Shown piece after piece: positions 8,390-17,357 of a stretch of 64,000 nt of DNA (positions are counted from its first letter, which is position 1; each line of letters starts with the position of its first letter). The notes under the pieces were generated by a model. The model had not been told where the DNA came from and did not search any database. It saw only the letters and a program-made list of their open reading frames with translations. Made by a program: the position numbers and the translations under genes. This stretch comes from Synechococcus sp. SynAce01. Lineage in GTDB: Bacteria > Cyanobacteriota > Cyanobacteriia > PCC-6307 > Cyanobiaceae. Location of the stretch: NCBI RefSeq assembly GCF_001885215.1, contig NZ_CP018091.1:2232001-2296000 (forward strand), read 5' to 3'.

Positions 8390-9258
8390 TCAAACGTACT
8401 GACCCAGGACCTGAAAGACCGGTGCGGTGCTCACCCGCTCGCGTGCCCAGTCGAGGTCACGGATCCATAGCTGGTTGCCGCCACAGGCGGCTACATCGAG
8501 GCTGAGGGTGCGAGTCCAGGGGTCGTAGGAACAGGCCTGGAACCCGGCTCCACTCAGGTGCTGCTGCACTGGCTTGCTGCGGTCTTCACAGAGGATTGCG
8601 GCGGGGGGCGCCTCGGCAAGGGTGCGGGCGGCACCCGCCAGGACGGAGGGCTCATAGCCCTCTACGTCGAGCTTCCAGCAGCAGGCGTGGGCGATCGAGG
8701 GGATGTCATCGAGGGGATGTCATCGAGGGCAACAACCTCAACCGGCTGAGAGTGGCCGCTGTAGCCAGCGGCCACAACCTGGTTCATGCATCCCTGGTCG
8801 ATGCGAAAGAACACTGTGCCCCGCGCAGCGCCCGCAGCTGCTTGATGAGCAGTAACAAGGCCTTCGAGGTGGTTCAGGGCCAGGTTGCGCTGCAGCCAGG
8901 CGAACGTGTCGGGTGTTGGCTCAAAGGCCACAGTGCTGGCACCCACCGCGGCGGAGGCCAGCACTGTGTAGCTGCCCACGTTGGCTCCGATGTCAGCGAA
9001 GGTGTCCCCGGGGCGGAGCAGATGCAGCACGAAGGCCATATCGGGCCATTCGTGCAGGCCGCAGTAGAGATTGCCGGTGGCACCGGTGAGGCCGCGATCC
9101 ACCCAAAGGGAGGTGCCATTGATCCATGGCATGACCACCGGCCCGGGCCGCAGACGGCAGCGCAGCTGCCATCCCGCGTAGCGCATTAGCGTGCTGGCGA
9201 AGTGGCGCCGGCCGAGCGGGTGACCCCAGAGGTAGGGAAGGGAAATGCGCAGGCTCAC
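8390..9258 (-). pseudogene. FkbM-family methyltransferase, frameshifted by a 14-bp tandem duplication
   Basis: The frame starts at GTG 9258, overlapping the asnB stop as GTGA, and shows the FkbM methyltransferase core: FADIGANVGSYTVLAS (SAM-binding motif I), TVAFEPTPDTFAWLQRN and VVALDDIPS. At 8697-8724 the 14-bp unit GAGGGGATGTCATC occurs twice in tandem and the frame runs to a stop at 8662. Removing one unit restores a 3' half with KLDVEGYEPSVLAGA, the family's KxDVEGxE motif, ending at 8390, four bases before the next start. The ancestral product would be about 284 residues. It would O-methylate a sugar of the glycan. As written the gene is broken, though slippage could revert it. Confidence 0.85.
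8697..8724. repeat. 14-bp perfect tandem duplication inside the FkbM gene
   Basis: Two head-to-tail copies of GAGGGGATGTCATC, followed by a partial third start (GAGGG). The unit length is not a multiple of three, so copy-number change switches the reading frame of the methyltransferase. Confidence 0.9.
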
Positions 9259-11096
9259 GAACGTGCGCTCATCGGAGGGGCGGTGGGAAGGATGAGCCCC
9301 AGATGCCGCTGCAGCCAGTCGTTCAGCACCATCAGACCCCAGCGACGAGCCCACGGTCCCATGTCCAGCCCCGCCGGCGTGCTGGGGTTGGGCAGCAGGA
9401 ATTGCTCGCCCGTTTCGGATCCAGGCGTGTCGAACCAGGGCTGGAAGGGAAACAGGAATCCCTGCTTCGGACGATCCGGCAGCACGCTCCTGAGTTCCGG
9501 TACCGCATCCCGCAGCAGGCGCTTGCCGGTTGCCAGGCGCTGCGCCGCCGGCTGGGAGGCCAGGGCGCGAAACAGTGCGGCATCCACCAGCGGCAGCCTC
9601 AGCTCAAGCCCGAAGGCCATCGTCATGGCATCGCCATCGCGCAACAGTTGGTTGCCCATGTAGAGGCTGCTCTCCAGCCAGGCGACCCGATCGGACGGGT
9701 CGGGGTAGCGCTGCTGGTCCTCGGGGTCGATGATCGGTTCGTGGCCGACCCGGCCGTGCTCCGGCGCGGAGGCCAGCGCCCAGTGCCCCAGTAGCCGCTC
9801 CACCTCCGCCGGAGCAAACAGGCCCCTTAGGCAACGATAGGTGTTGTCAATCGAGGCAGGACGGCGCAGGGCGGCCGCGAGGCGCTGGGCACCGGCACGG
9901 TGGCTACGGCTCAGCCAGGCGGCCCCCGCCGGCGCCAGCGGATCTAGGCGGCGATGCAGGGCCCAGGCGCTGGGCACGCGGGCGAAGCTCGGATAACCGC
10001 CGAACAGTTCATCGCCGCCCAGGCCGCTGAGCACCACCTTCAGGCCAAGCTCGGCGGCGCGGCTGGCCACGCAATAGCTGTTGAAGCCATCCACGCTTGG
10101 CTGGTCGATCGCGGCCAGGAAACCAGGCAGGAAGCGCCACGCCTCGGCGGCGCCGAGAGGGAGGACGTGATGCTCAGCCCCGAAATGGCGGGCGAGGGCC
10201 GCCGCCTGCTCCGATTCATCGAAGGCCCGCTCAGCGAAGCCGATCGTGATCGTGGTGAGCGGACGGCTCACAAGCGCCAGCACCGCCGCAGAATCCAGCC
10301 CGCCAGAGAGGAACAACCCCACCGGCACATCGGCGAGCAGGTGGGCCTGGACGCTGGCTTCAAGAGCTTGCCGGGTGTAAGCCACCAGATCCGGGTAGGG
10401 AAGCGGCGCTTCCGGTGCGTAGCTCGGCTGCCAGTGGAGCTGGGTGTGCCAGCGGCCCTCCTGCCAGATCCCTATGCCGCCCGGCGGCAGGGCGCACACC
10501 CCTTCCACCAGGGTGCGCTCGGCAGGCAGGCTGCCCTGGGCCAGGAATGCTCTCAACCCCCGCGGATCGAGACGCCGCGGCACCCGCCCCGTGGTCAGAA
10601 GGGCCCGCAGTTCCGAAGCGAACAGCAGCTCGCCACCTGGCCCCTGCCAGATGTAAAGCGGCTTGATGCCGTAGGGATCGCGGGCCAGCAGTGCCCGGCG
10701 TTCCTGGCGGTCCCAGAGGCAGTAGGCGTACATGCCGCGCAGCCGGCCCAGGGCGGCGCTGCCATAGCGGATGAGCAGCTGCAGCAGCACCTCGGTGTCG
10801 CCGCCGGAGCGAAAGCGGTGGCCCTGGCGCTCAAGATCGGCCCGCAGCTCGCGCTGGTTGTAGATCTCGCCGTTGAACACCAGCACGTAGCGGCCGCAGG
10901 CGGAGGCCATCGGCTGGTGGCCGGCGGGTGAGAGGTCCTGGATTGCCAGGCGCCGGTGAACCAGGGTGGTGCCGTTCTCGTGCCAGTGGCCGGCGTCGTC
11001 GGGGCCGCGGTGGGCCAGGGCCTGATCGAGGGCCGCCGCCAGTTCGGGCCCGGCGTCGCCTGGGCGAGTGGAGAGTAGGCCGGCGATGCCACACAT
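9255..11096 (-). CDS. asnB: Asparagine synthase (glutamine-hydrolysing) family amidotransferase
   Basis: 613 residues beginning MCGIAGLLST, which exposes Cys2 as the N-terminal nucleophile of class II glutaminases after Met removal. The GATase domain (1-~200) shows VHRRLAIQDLS and FNGEIYN. The synthetase domain has the PP-loop SGGLDS at 264-269 for ATP pyrophosphate binding and LSGLGGDELFGGY. Length and domain order match AsnB-like enzymes. Inside polysaccharide loci such proteins often amidate uronic acids rather than aspartate (for example WbpS-type), so the substrate here may be a sugar acid; this is inference. It is 3 bp from the GT4 gene upstream and overlaps the FkbM gene downstream. 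Confidence 0.9.
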   Translation of the reverse strand: MCGIAGLLSTRPGDAGPELAAALDQALAHRGPDDAGHWHENGTTLVHRRLAIQDLSPAGHQPMASACGRYVLVFNGEIYNQRELRADLERQGHRFRSGGDTEVLLQLLIRYGSAALGRLRGMYAYCLWDRQERRALLARDPYGIKPLYIWQGPGGELLFASELRALLTTGRVPRRLDPRGLRAFLAQGSLPAERTLVEGVCALPPGGIGIWQEGRWHTQLHWQPSYAPEAPLPYPDLVAYTRQALEASVQAHLLADVPVGLFLSGGLDSAAVLALVSRPLTTITIGFAERAFDESEQAAALARHFGAEHHVLPLGAAEAWRFLPGFLAAIDQPSVDGFNSYCVASRAAELGLKVVLSGLGGDELFGGYPSFARVPSAWALHRRLDPLAPAGAAWLSRSHRAGAQRLAAALRRPASIDNTYRCLRGLFAPAEVERLLGHWALASAPEHGRVGHEPIIDPEDQQRYPDPSDRVAWLESSLYMGNQLLRDGDAMTMAFGLELRLPLVDAALFRALASQPAAQRLATGKRLLRDAVPELRSVLPDRPKQGFLFPFQPWFDTPGSETGEQFLLPNPSTPAGLDMGPWARRWGLMVLNDWLQRHLGLILPTAPPMSARS

Positions 11097-11099
11097 GGC

Positions 11100-12251
11100 C
11101 TAAGCCTCCACCCCAAGGACCGGCAGCCGCGCCAGCAGGGACTGCAGCCCGGCCAGGAAGGCGCCGGAGCCAAACCGTTCGGCAACTGCAGCGGAAAGAG
11201 CCTCGGGCCGGAACCAGAGCTCCTCGCCATAGCCCTCCAGCAGGGCCCGCAAGGGCGGCGCCAGGGGCAACCGCGGATCCACCAGGCAGCCGAAGGCCCC
11301 ATCAGCGAGGGGATCCACTGAGCCATCGCGGTTGCCGGCCAGCACGGGCTTGCCGCAACCGAGCGCCTCGAGAAAGACGATGCCGAAGCCCTCCCCCTCG
11401 CTCGGCAGGGCGAAAAGGCTGGAGAGCCGGTAGTGATCGGCCAGCTCGGCGTCGGCAATGCGGCCAGGCAGCAACACCGCTTCGCTAAGCCTCAGCTGCT
11501 GAACGCGCCGGCGCAGCCGCGGCCGGTCGTCGCCGTCGCCACCAATCAGCAGCACGAGATCGGGCCAGAGCTTGCGCAACTCTGGCATCGCGGTGATCAG
11601 CGCGTCGATGTGCTTATAACAATCCTTGCTGGAGAGGCGCGTGATCGAGAAAATCAGGGGTTGCTCCGGCCTCAGGCTGTAGCGCTCCAGCAGGGCCACT
11701 GGGCGCGGGCCAGGGCGGAAGCGGTTCTGGTTGAAGCTGTTCGGCAGCACCACCAGCTCGGGGCAGCGCCGGCCGAGCTGGTGGTGCAGCTGATCACGGG
11801 TGTAGCGGCTAACCGGCAGCACCAGCTCCAGCCGCTGCAGAGCCCAGCGGCGCAGCCCGAACCGCAGGGTCCAGACGTCGATCCCATGGGCCGCCGCCCA
11901 GGTGGGGCAGCCCGCCAGCCGGCCCAGCAGAAGCTGGAGGGGAGCCAGGTGCGGATGGGTGGCGATCACCAAGGCCGGGCGACGGCGCATGGTTGCCATC
12001 AGTGCCACGAGCACCAGTTGAAGCAGGGAGAGCAGCGGCAGGCGGGATCCGCAGGGGTGGAGTTCCAGACGCGGATCTACAGCCACAGGCATGTGGGAGG
12101 AAAAGTCGTTGCGCACGAACACGCGCAAGCGCGTTTCGGCCGGGAGCACCTGCAGCAAGCCCTTCAGCAGGGTGCGACCGTAGTTCTGCACGCCGCCATC
12201 GCGGGCATAGAGCTCCGGGCAGAGCAGATCAACCACCGTCGGACGGCTCAT
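11100..12251 (-). CDS. GT4-family glycosyltransferase (module A)
   Basis: 383 residues. ARDGGVQNYGRTLLKGL at the N-terminus is the acceptor-side loop, AAHGIDVWTL and LVLPVSRYTRDQL lead to LPNSFNQNRF at the linker, and the donor domain has LLIGGDGDDR and ALPSEGEGFGIVFLEALGCGKPVLAGN. The stop is 3 bp before asnB and the start overlaps the next GT4 gene by ATGA (12248-12251). The decayed gene at 24544-25604 is a clear paralogue, with the same DGGVQ-YGR, LPVSR and GNRDGSVDPL segments, and marks the left end of the duplicated module. Confidence 0.85.
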   Translation of the reverse strand: MSRPTVVDLLCPELYARDGGVQNYGRTLLKGLLQVLPAETRLRVFVRNDFSSHMPVAVDPRLELHPCGSRLPLLSLLQLVLVALMATMRRRPALVIATHPHLAPLQLLLGRLAGCPTWAAAHGIDVWTLRFGLRRWALQRLELVLPVSRYTRDQLHHQLGRRCPELVVLPNSFNQNRFRPGPRPVALLERYSLRPEQPLIFSITRLSSKDCYKHIDALITAMPELRKLWPDLVLLIGGDGDDRPRLRRRVQQLRLSEAVLLPGRIADAELADHYRLSSLFALPSEGEGFGIVFLEALGCGKPVLAGNRDGSVDPLADGAFGCLVDPRLPLAPPLRALLEGYGEELWFRPEALSAAVAERFGSGAFLAGLQSLLARLPVLGVEA

Positions 12252-13429
12252 CGAAACACGGCCGCCCGCAGCAGTTGGTGCAGACCGGCTGTGGTGGCCG
12301 AATAGCTGAACCGATCGATGTGCTTTCGAGCCGCCACTCCCATGCGGCGCAGGCGGGCCGGATCGGAGAGAGCGTCAGCCAGGGCGGCGCGCAAGGCGGC
12401 GCCATCACCTGCGGGGACGATCCAGCCAGTACGGCCGGGGATCACCAGATCGGGCCCGCAGCCTACATGGCTGCTTACGAGCACCGGCCGGCTCAGGTTC
12501 ATGGCCTCGTTGATGCACAGCCCCCAGGTTTCAGCGGCTCCCACAGAGGGCAAGACGACCAGATCCGCCAGCGCATAGACGCGGGGCATGGCGCTCTGGT
12601 TCTGAAACGGCAGGATCCAAACCCTCCCGGCAGGTTGGGCGGCGGCGCGGTGCCGGAGCTCAGACTCCAGGGCACCGGCGCCCACCAGCACCAACACGGC
12701 GCTGGGGTGATCGAGGCGGCTGAAGGCTTCGACCAGATCGAGCGGCCGCTTCTTGGGCTCGAACTTGCCGGCAAACAGCACAACAGGAGCGGCTGGGTCA
12801 ATGCCAAGCTTATGGCGCCAGGCCTGCGCCTCACGCTCAGCGGCAGGGGCAGCGGCCTGAAAACGCTGATTGTCCACGTCGTGGGGGGCCAGCACGATCC
12901 GATCCGCCTGGATGCCGGCGGCGCGGAGGTAAGCCGCGTTGGCCTGGCCCACGGCCAGGGCCGCCGTGAAGCGGCGAAACAGCATCCTGCGCAGCATGGC
13001 GACAAACCCAGTGCTCCAGGAGTACTCACCGGCAAGGTTGTGGGAATCACCCCGCAGAACGATCGGAATCCGCCTCAGACGTGGATCAAGCAGCAGGCGT
13101 AGGTGGCTGCGGAAGGGGTAGCCGAACAGCAGCACGGCATCGGGTCGCCAGGCCAGCAGCACCGATACCAGCTTGGGATTATCGAGGCCACCGAAATGGT
13201 GCGTGCCTGGATCAGGCGAGCGGTTGGGTATGAAGCAGCTGGGGTAGCCTTCAAGCAACGGCAAATCCCAGCGAACACTCTGCGCGAAGCCCTTATCATG
13301 GCGCTCGGCAATACCGAAGTCCCAAAGGTAGAACACCTTTGACTCCAGCCCAGGATCGGCCGCCAGGAGAGCAAACCAGGGGGCGTAGTACTGAATCGGG
13401 TGGCTGACAACAACAGCAAGACGGATCAT
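12248..13429 (-). CDS. GT4-family glycosyltransferase (module A)
   Basis: 393 residues starting MIRLAVVVSHPIQYYAPWF, an N-terminus seen in GT4 enzymes of polysaccharide loci. Donor-domain motifs are LFAGKFEPKKRPLDL, VLVGAGALE and VLPSVGAAETWGLCINEAMNLSRPVLVS. The C-terminal half of the fusion protein at 25816-27894 is a divergent paralogue with the same HPIQYQAPLF and FVGKFQEKKHPLDL stretches. Upstream of its ATG lie 290 bp without a gene (13430-13719), in which I see no clear promoter or coding remnant. Sugar specificity unknown. Confidence 0.85.
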   Translation of the reverse strand: MIRLAVVVSHPIQYYAPWFALLAADPGLESKVFYLWDFGIAERHDKGFAQSVRWDLPLLEGYPSCFIPNRSPDPGTHHFGGLDNPKLVSVLLAWRPDAVLLFGYPFRSHLRLLLDPRLRRIPIVLRGDSHNLAGEYSWSTGFVAMLRRMLFRRFTAALAVGQANAAYLRAAGIQADRIVLAPHDVDNQRFQAAAPAAEREAQAWRHKLGIDPAAPVVLFAGKFEPKKRPLDLVEAFSRLDHPSAVLVLVGAGALESELRHRAAAQPAGRVWILPFQNQSAMPRVYALADLVVLPSVGAAETWGLCINEAMNLSRPVLVSSHVGCGPDLVIPGRTGWIVPAGDGAALRAALADALSDPARLRRMGVAARKHIDRFSYSATTAGLHQLLRAAVFR

Positions 13430-13719
13430 GAATTATATGAGTCTGCAGACAAGCATTTAATATGGAAGAAGCCTTTCAATAGAAAGTCTCAAAAGGCTCG
13501 AAAATAATGCTTGGTAATACAGAAGGAAAATGCAACGATGATCAAGAACTGAGAAAGCCACATGGTGGCGAAAAGCTTGCCTGATCCGGCGTTAGCAGAA
13601 CCGCTGTCAATGCAGCCTGCATGGAAACTTTAAACTCCAAGCAGAACAGCAAAGCTCAGGGTCTTGAACATCTGCTGATTGCCTAAGAAGATGTTCCGGA
13701 GCAGGAGTCGCAGCCTCAA

Positions 13720-14640
13720 TCACCACAACTGGCGCTCTTGGAGGCCATTGGTGCAGAGCGTAACTCGTACCAGAGCCGGACCACTGTAATGCAATCTAAG
13801 AGCCCAGGCCAATCCACGCAGCTGCGCCAGAAGGCCCAGCGGAATCCACCAGGGTCTGCGTAAATGATGGCGTGTGATCACCGACCGGAGCAGATCACGT
13901 AAACATCCCAGCAAGGCAGGCAGCAATGGCTGCGTACGCAGGCGAAAATAAAACGAACCAACACAGTGATCAGGCCGAGTTGTTGTGAGGTGCTGGCCAT
14001 AACTGCGGGTGCCGCCACGCTGAGCTTGGAGATGGTCTATCAACGCCTCAGAAATATAACGAATACTCAACCCAGCCTGGCGCCAGCGATATGCAAGTTC
14101 TGCTTCGTAGCGATAGGCAACACGCACAAAGTTCTCATCAAAGCCGCCCAGATCGAGCGCCATTTGGCGTGGAAGGGAGAAGTTGCCTCCCATGAACTCA
14201 CTGCACGGGCGGGGTTGCAAGCTGTTGAAGCGAAAGGGTGCCGCAGTTTCCGCATCGGGCTGTCCCTGGTGCCAAGGCTGCAGCACCCTGCCCGCAATTA
14301 GGGCTCCAGGCCAGTGGCGGTGAGCCTCCAGGTGGGCGTGCAGCAACCCAGGCGAGGGGATGATGTCGTCGTCAAGAAACAGCACACGCTGGCCTTGGGC
14401 CTCCAGCAGGGCTCGATTCATGGCAGCGGTAATCGACGGTTGCTTCAGGCGGATCCAGCGCAGCCGTCCCTGTTGATTCCAGTCTTGTAGGTGCGCTTTG
14501 GTGCTGGGCTCGTGATCGGGCGTCTGATCAATGACCAGCAGCTCCTCCGGCGGTGGATCCAGAGCAAGCAAGGATTCGATGGAATCGATCAACACCTGCT
14601 CGCGCCCATAGGTGGGGATCGCCACCGAAAGTACAATCAT
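13720..14640 (-). CDS. GT2-family glycosyltransferase (module A)
   Basis: 306 residues from ATG 14640, chosen because it overlaps the upstream stop by ATGA; the longer open frame to 14682 is ignored. VLSVAIPTYGREQV opens the GT-A domain, LLVIDQTPD replaces the usual VDDxSxD, and FLDDDIIPSPG near residue 97 carries the metal-binding aspartates. MGGNFSLPRQM and LGGFDENF follow as in rhamnosyl/galactofuranosyl-type GT2 enzymes. The segment is nearly identical to residues 1-~190 of the GT2-GT4 fusion at 25816-27894, so the two are recent paralogues. Confidence 0.85.
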   Translation of the reverse strand: MIVLSVAIPTYGREQVLIDSIESLLALDPPPEELLVIDQTPDHEPSTKAHLQDWNQQGRLRWIRLKQPSITAAMNRALLEAQGQRVLFLDDDIIPSPGLLHAHLEAHRHWPGALIAGRVLQPWHQGQPDAETAAPFRFNSLQPRPCSEFMGGNFSLPRQMALDLGGFDENFVRVAYRYEAELAYRWRQAGLSIRYISEALIDHLQAQRGGTRSYGQHLTTTRPDHCVGSFYFRLRTQPLLPALLGCLRDLLRSVITRHHLRRPWWIPLGLLAQLRGLAWALRLHYSGPALVRVTLCTNGLQERQLW

Positions 14641-15608
14641 GGATGCGCGGAGAGATGCAGCGATTGGGTAGCTCGAAGCCACACCTTCGGCAGCCAGGGA
14701 CCGTGGCGAAAAGCTTCGGCAAAATAGCGCCGACAGCGCGGATCACCGTTGCGGCGCAGTGACTCGGCAATGAAATAGGCGCCTTCGGCCTGGTGTCGAT
14801 CGAAAGGCCACCAGCTTGGCAGACGCCAACCTGGTGGCCTGGGGCGAACTCGGGCAGCTTGGACCAGCAGAGGGGCTTCAGGATGGCCACTGCGGCGGGC
14901 TGCGTAGCAGGCTCGGGAGAGGGCCGCAATGGCACGTTGCTCACGCCAATGACGCGAAGAGAGCCCACAGGTAAACAGTCGCACACGTGTCAGCACCTCA
15001 GGGATGTGGATGAACGTGCCCTGCTCCGCGAGGCGATACCAAAGGTCCCAGTCTTGCCCGAAATAGAACTCCGGCCGGTAGCCGCCTGCGGCCTCATAGG
15101 CACTGCGCCGGAACATCACCGAAGCGTGGTGGGGGATATCGATCGAGAGACCCTGCTCAGGAGGGCCGGTGTTGACCCAACGCGGCTTAGCCATGGGGAG
15201 TTGGCATCGCTTCACAAAGAGGTGCTCCCATCGAGGGCCACAGACCTCAACATCACTGGTTACAAGAACGCATTCGGGGTGGCAGTCAAGGATGGAGGCT
15301 TGGTGGTGGAGCCGATCTGATGCCATAACATCCCCAACATCAAGGCGGGCGATGTAGTCTCCACGAGCCATGTCACATCCAGCAAGTAGGGCCTTGGTGA
15401 GACCAAGCTTCTGTGCAGCAACAACGATCAACCTACTCTCATCTCCCCATATTGTATTCAGGTCGGCGCTCAGATCAGTATCAATCCCGCCATCGAGAAC
15501 AAGAATGCACTCCATGTCTCCGCGATAGGAGGAAAAAACTGAAGTCAGAGAATCCAGCAATTGAGCAGCATGGCCATGGGCTGCAATAACGACAGATATC
15601 TTCATCAA
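14637..15608 (-). CDS. GT2-family glycosyltransferase (module A)
   Basis: 323 residues: ISVVIAAHGHAAQLLDSL at the start, RLDVGDVMASDRL in the position of the DxD motif, then GGYRPEFYFGQDWDLWYRLAEQG near residue 195. The last ~120 residues are almost the same as in the paralogue at 27891-28892, while the first 100 differ, which points to gene conversion or recombination in the shared part. It lies 12 bp upstream of the next start and is coupled to the downstream GT2 gene by ATGA. Confidence 0.85.
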   Translation of the reverse strand: MMKISVVIAAHGHAAQLLDSLTSVFSSYRGDMECILVLDGGIDTDLSADLNTIWGDESRLIVVAAQKLGLTKALLAGCDMARGDYIARLDVGDVMASDRLHHQASILDCHPECVLVTSDVEVCGPRWEHLFVKRCQLPMAKPRWVNTGPPEQGLSIDIPHHASVMFRRSAYEAAGGYRPEFYFGQDWDLWYRLAEQGTFIHIPEVLTRVRLFTCGLSSRHWREQRAIAALSRACYAARRSGHPEAPLLVQAARVRPRPPGWRLPSWWPFDRHQAEGAYFIAESLRRNGDPRCRRYFAEAFRHGPWLPKVWLRATQSLHLSAHP

Positions 15609-15620
15609 TGTAGCCAGCGT

Positions 15621-16664
15621 TCAGCCAAAGCACAGGCTACGCAGGATTGCCACTAGATCCTTGCAAACACTCCACAGACCTGAGGCGTAGCGACGGTAGC
15701 CACCGGATAACAACAGGCTGATGAATTCACGTAGACGAACACTGAGACGCGTTGATGAATCTCGAACCCTAAGCCTGGTGCTCAGGAAGCAGCAAGCGTC
15801 ATCGAGCTGGTCCAGCTTGACAGAGACATCGGTAAGCGCGCCTGTGGCCGAACATCTGGCTTTAAGCATCGATCGGCAGTAGTGAAGTTTCTGCAGGCGG
15901 CTTTCGGTATTGGCCGGTGGCGAGAGCAGGTTGGCAAAGGATGGTTCTGACTTCGCAGCCTGCCTGGAAGTATGGCTGGCCTGGAGGGGATGGCAGCGGT
16001 ATAGGGTGAGAGCTTCTGGGATCAGGACCAGATCGCCGTAACAGGCGGCCACACTGGTGAGCCATTCTTCAAAGAACCACTGTGGAATCGAGGCGGGCTT
16101 CGCAACAATCGCGTCCCGAAGCGAGAAAGGGAAGGCAAGAGTGTGGGCCAGACAGGGGAGACCGCCCTTGAGATAAGAAGAAAAACTTCCCATCCTCCGA
16201 TGTTGCTTGCAGATCCGAATCGAGCTGGCGAACCCACCACGCAGGGTTCCACCGGTTGGATTTACTTGGGCATCTGCAAGCAGGCTGTCGCAGCAAACAA
16301 GCGTGGCACTTTGGTTCTGCAAGAACGCATCAAGCAGGCACTCAAGTCGACGGGGAACCCATACATCATCATGATCAGCAACTGCCACGTAGTCGCATGG
16401 AGAGACGTAACGAAGGGCGTTGAGATAGTTCTCAGTTATGCCAGCAGGATCATGATTCACTACAAAGCGAACTGGAACTGGCGCATTCGCGGCAGCCGCA
16501 CGAACAATATCTGCGGTTTTGTCGTGGGATCCATCATCAGAGATCAGAATCTCACAGGGCAGCAGAGTTTGATTGAAAATAGAAGCAAGGGTGTTACCTA
16601 CATAGCGTTCAGACCGATAGGTGGGCAGGATCACGCCAAACGAGGGTCGCCTAGGCATCAGCAA
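15621..16664 (-). CDS. GT2-family glycosyltransferase (only in module A)
   Basis: 347 residues (the third-codon ATG at 16658 is also possible). FGVILPTYRSERYVGNTLASI and LISDDGSHDKT form the nucleotide-binding half; VAVADHDDVWVPRRL holds the acidic metal motif near residue 96, and WFFEEWLTSVAACYGD is the acceptor-side ED-like element. It has no counterpart between the GT2 and methyltransferase genes of module B, so it was either lost from B or inserted in A. Its start overlaps the methyltransferase stop by 14 bp. Confidence 0.8.
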   Translation of the reverse strand: MLMPRRPSFGVILPTYRSERYVGNTLASIFNQTLLPCEILISDDGSHDKTADIVRAAAANAPVPVRFVVNHDPAGITENYLNALRYVSPCDYVAVADHDDVWVPRRLECLLDAFLQNQSATLVCCDSLLADAQVNPTGGTLRGGFASSIRICKQHRRMGSFSSYLKGGLPCLAHTLAFPFSLRDAIVAKPASIPQWFFEEWLTSVAACYGDLVLIPEALTLYRCHPLQASHTSRQAAKSEPSFANLLSPPANTESRLQKLHYCRSMLKARCSATGALTDVSVKLDQLDDACCFLSTRLRVRDSSTRLSVRLREFISLLLSGGYRRYASGLWSVCKDLVAILRSLCFG

Positions 16665-17313
16665 ATCCCTGGCGGCCTGTTTTTCTCAACAAACTGGCAA
16701 GATGGCCGCCAATCCACCCCTGTTTGAGGCAGTCGAAGTTGCCGCTAAACCCATAGCTCACAGCAGATGGATAGGTATTGACATGCTGACTAAAATACAC
16801 TGGAAAGGTGGTCGCAGTGATGTAATTGATGTGGGTAGGATCTGAAAAGGCAGCCCGTGAAGGGATTGCGGGAGTAAGGCTAAGAAAAAGACCTTGGGGC
16901 TTGAGCACCCGATAAATCTCGTTCATGAGCTCAACAAAGCAAAATCTTGTTGCGCCCCTCAGCCAGAGAACCCTCGGAACATGCTCAAGAAAGTCGAAAG
17001 CAGTAACATAGTCAAAAGAATTATCCAGAAAGGGGATTGGCTGCACTGTTAGATCTGTCTTCCGCAAGAAATCAGAATTAGCAGAATCCTCAATCCGAAT
17101 ATCAATACCACAGCATCGATTGGCGCTAAATGGATTTTTCGGATGAAAACCACATCCAAGATCAAGGCTTACTGAGTGAGCCTCGCTGGCGCAGACTGGA
17201 GGATCCAAGGCCAGAAAATGATGGAGGCTCCGATAGCGATCTAGATCATCGCATTCACTCCAAGCATGGCGGATGGAAGAAATCAGAGTAAGCGTCTTTC
17301 TATGAGCACGCAA
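16651..17313 (-). CDS. SAM-dependent methyltransferase (class I, type 11-like)
   Basis: 220 residues. VSLDLGCGFHPKNPF near residue 48 is the SAM-binding glycine motif; CCGIDIRIED is motif II; PFLDNSFDYVTAFDFLEHVPR is the post-II/III region; EIYRVLKPQGLFLSLTP is the conserved beta-5 region. This is the usual size of small methyltransferases that decorate surface glycans. It is markedly A+T-rich. A truncated, frameshifted paralogue lies at 28893-29277 in the matching place of module B. The exact acceptor is unknown. Confidence 0.8.
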   Translation of the reverse strand: MRAHRKTLTLISSIRHAWSECDDLDRYRSLHHFLALDPPVCASEAHSVSLDLGCGFHPKNPFSANRCCGIDIRIEDSANSDFLRKTDLTVQPIPFLDNSFDYVTAFDFLEHVPRVLWLRGATRFCFVELMNEIYRVLKPQGLFLSLTPAIPSRAAFSDPTHINYITATTFPVYFSQHVNTYPSAVSYGFSGNFDCLKQGWIGGHLASLLRKTGRQGFADA

Positions 17314-17357
17314 GACTCGCTGGTAATTGAGTGAGAAGACATACAGAGACTGGCTGG

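Noticed and set aside
9954-10931. A 325-residue plus-strand open frame
   Set aside because: Antisense to asnB; composition and lack of motifs mark it as a shadow.
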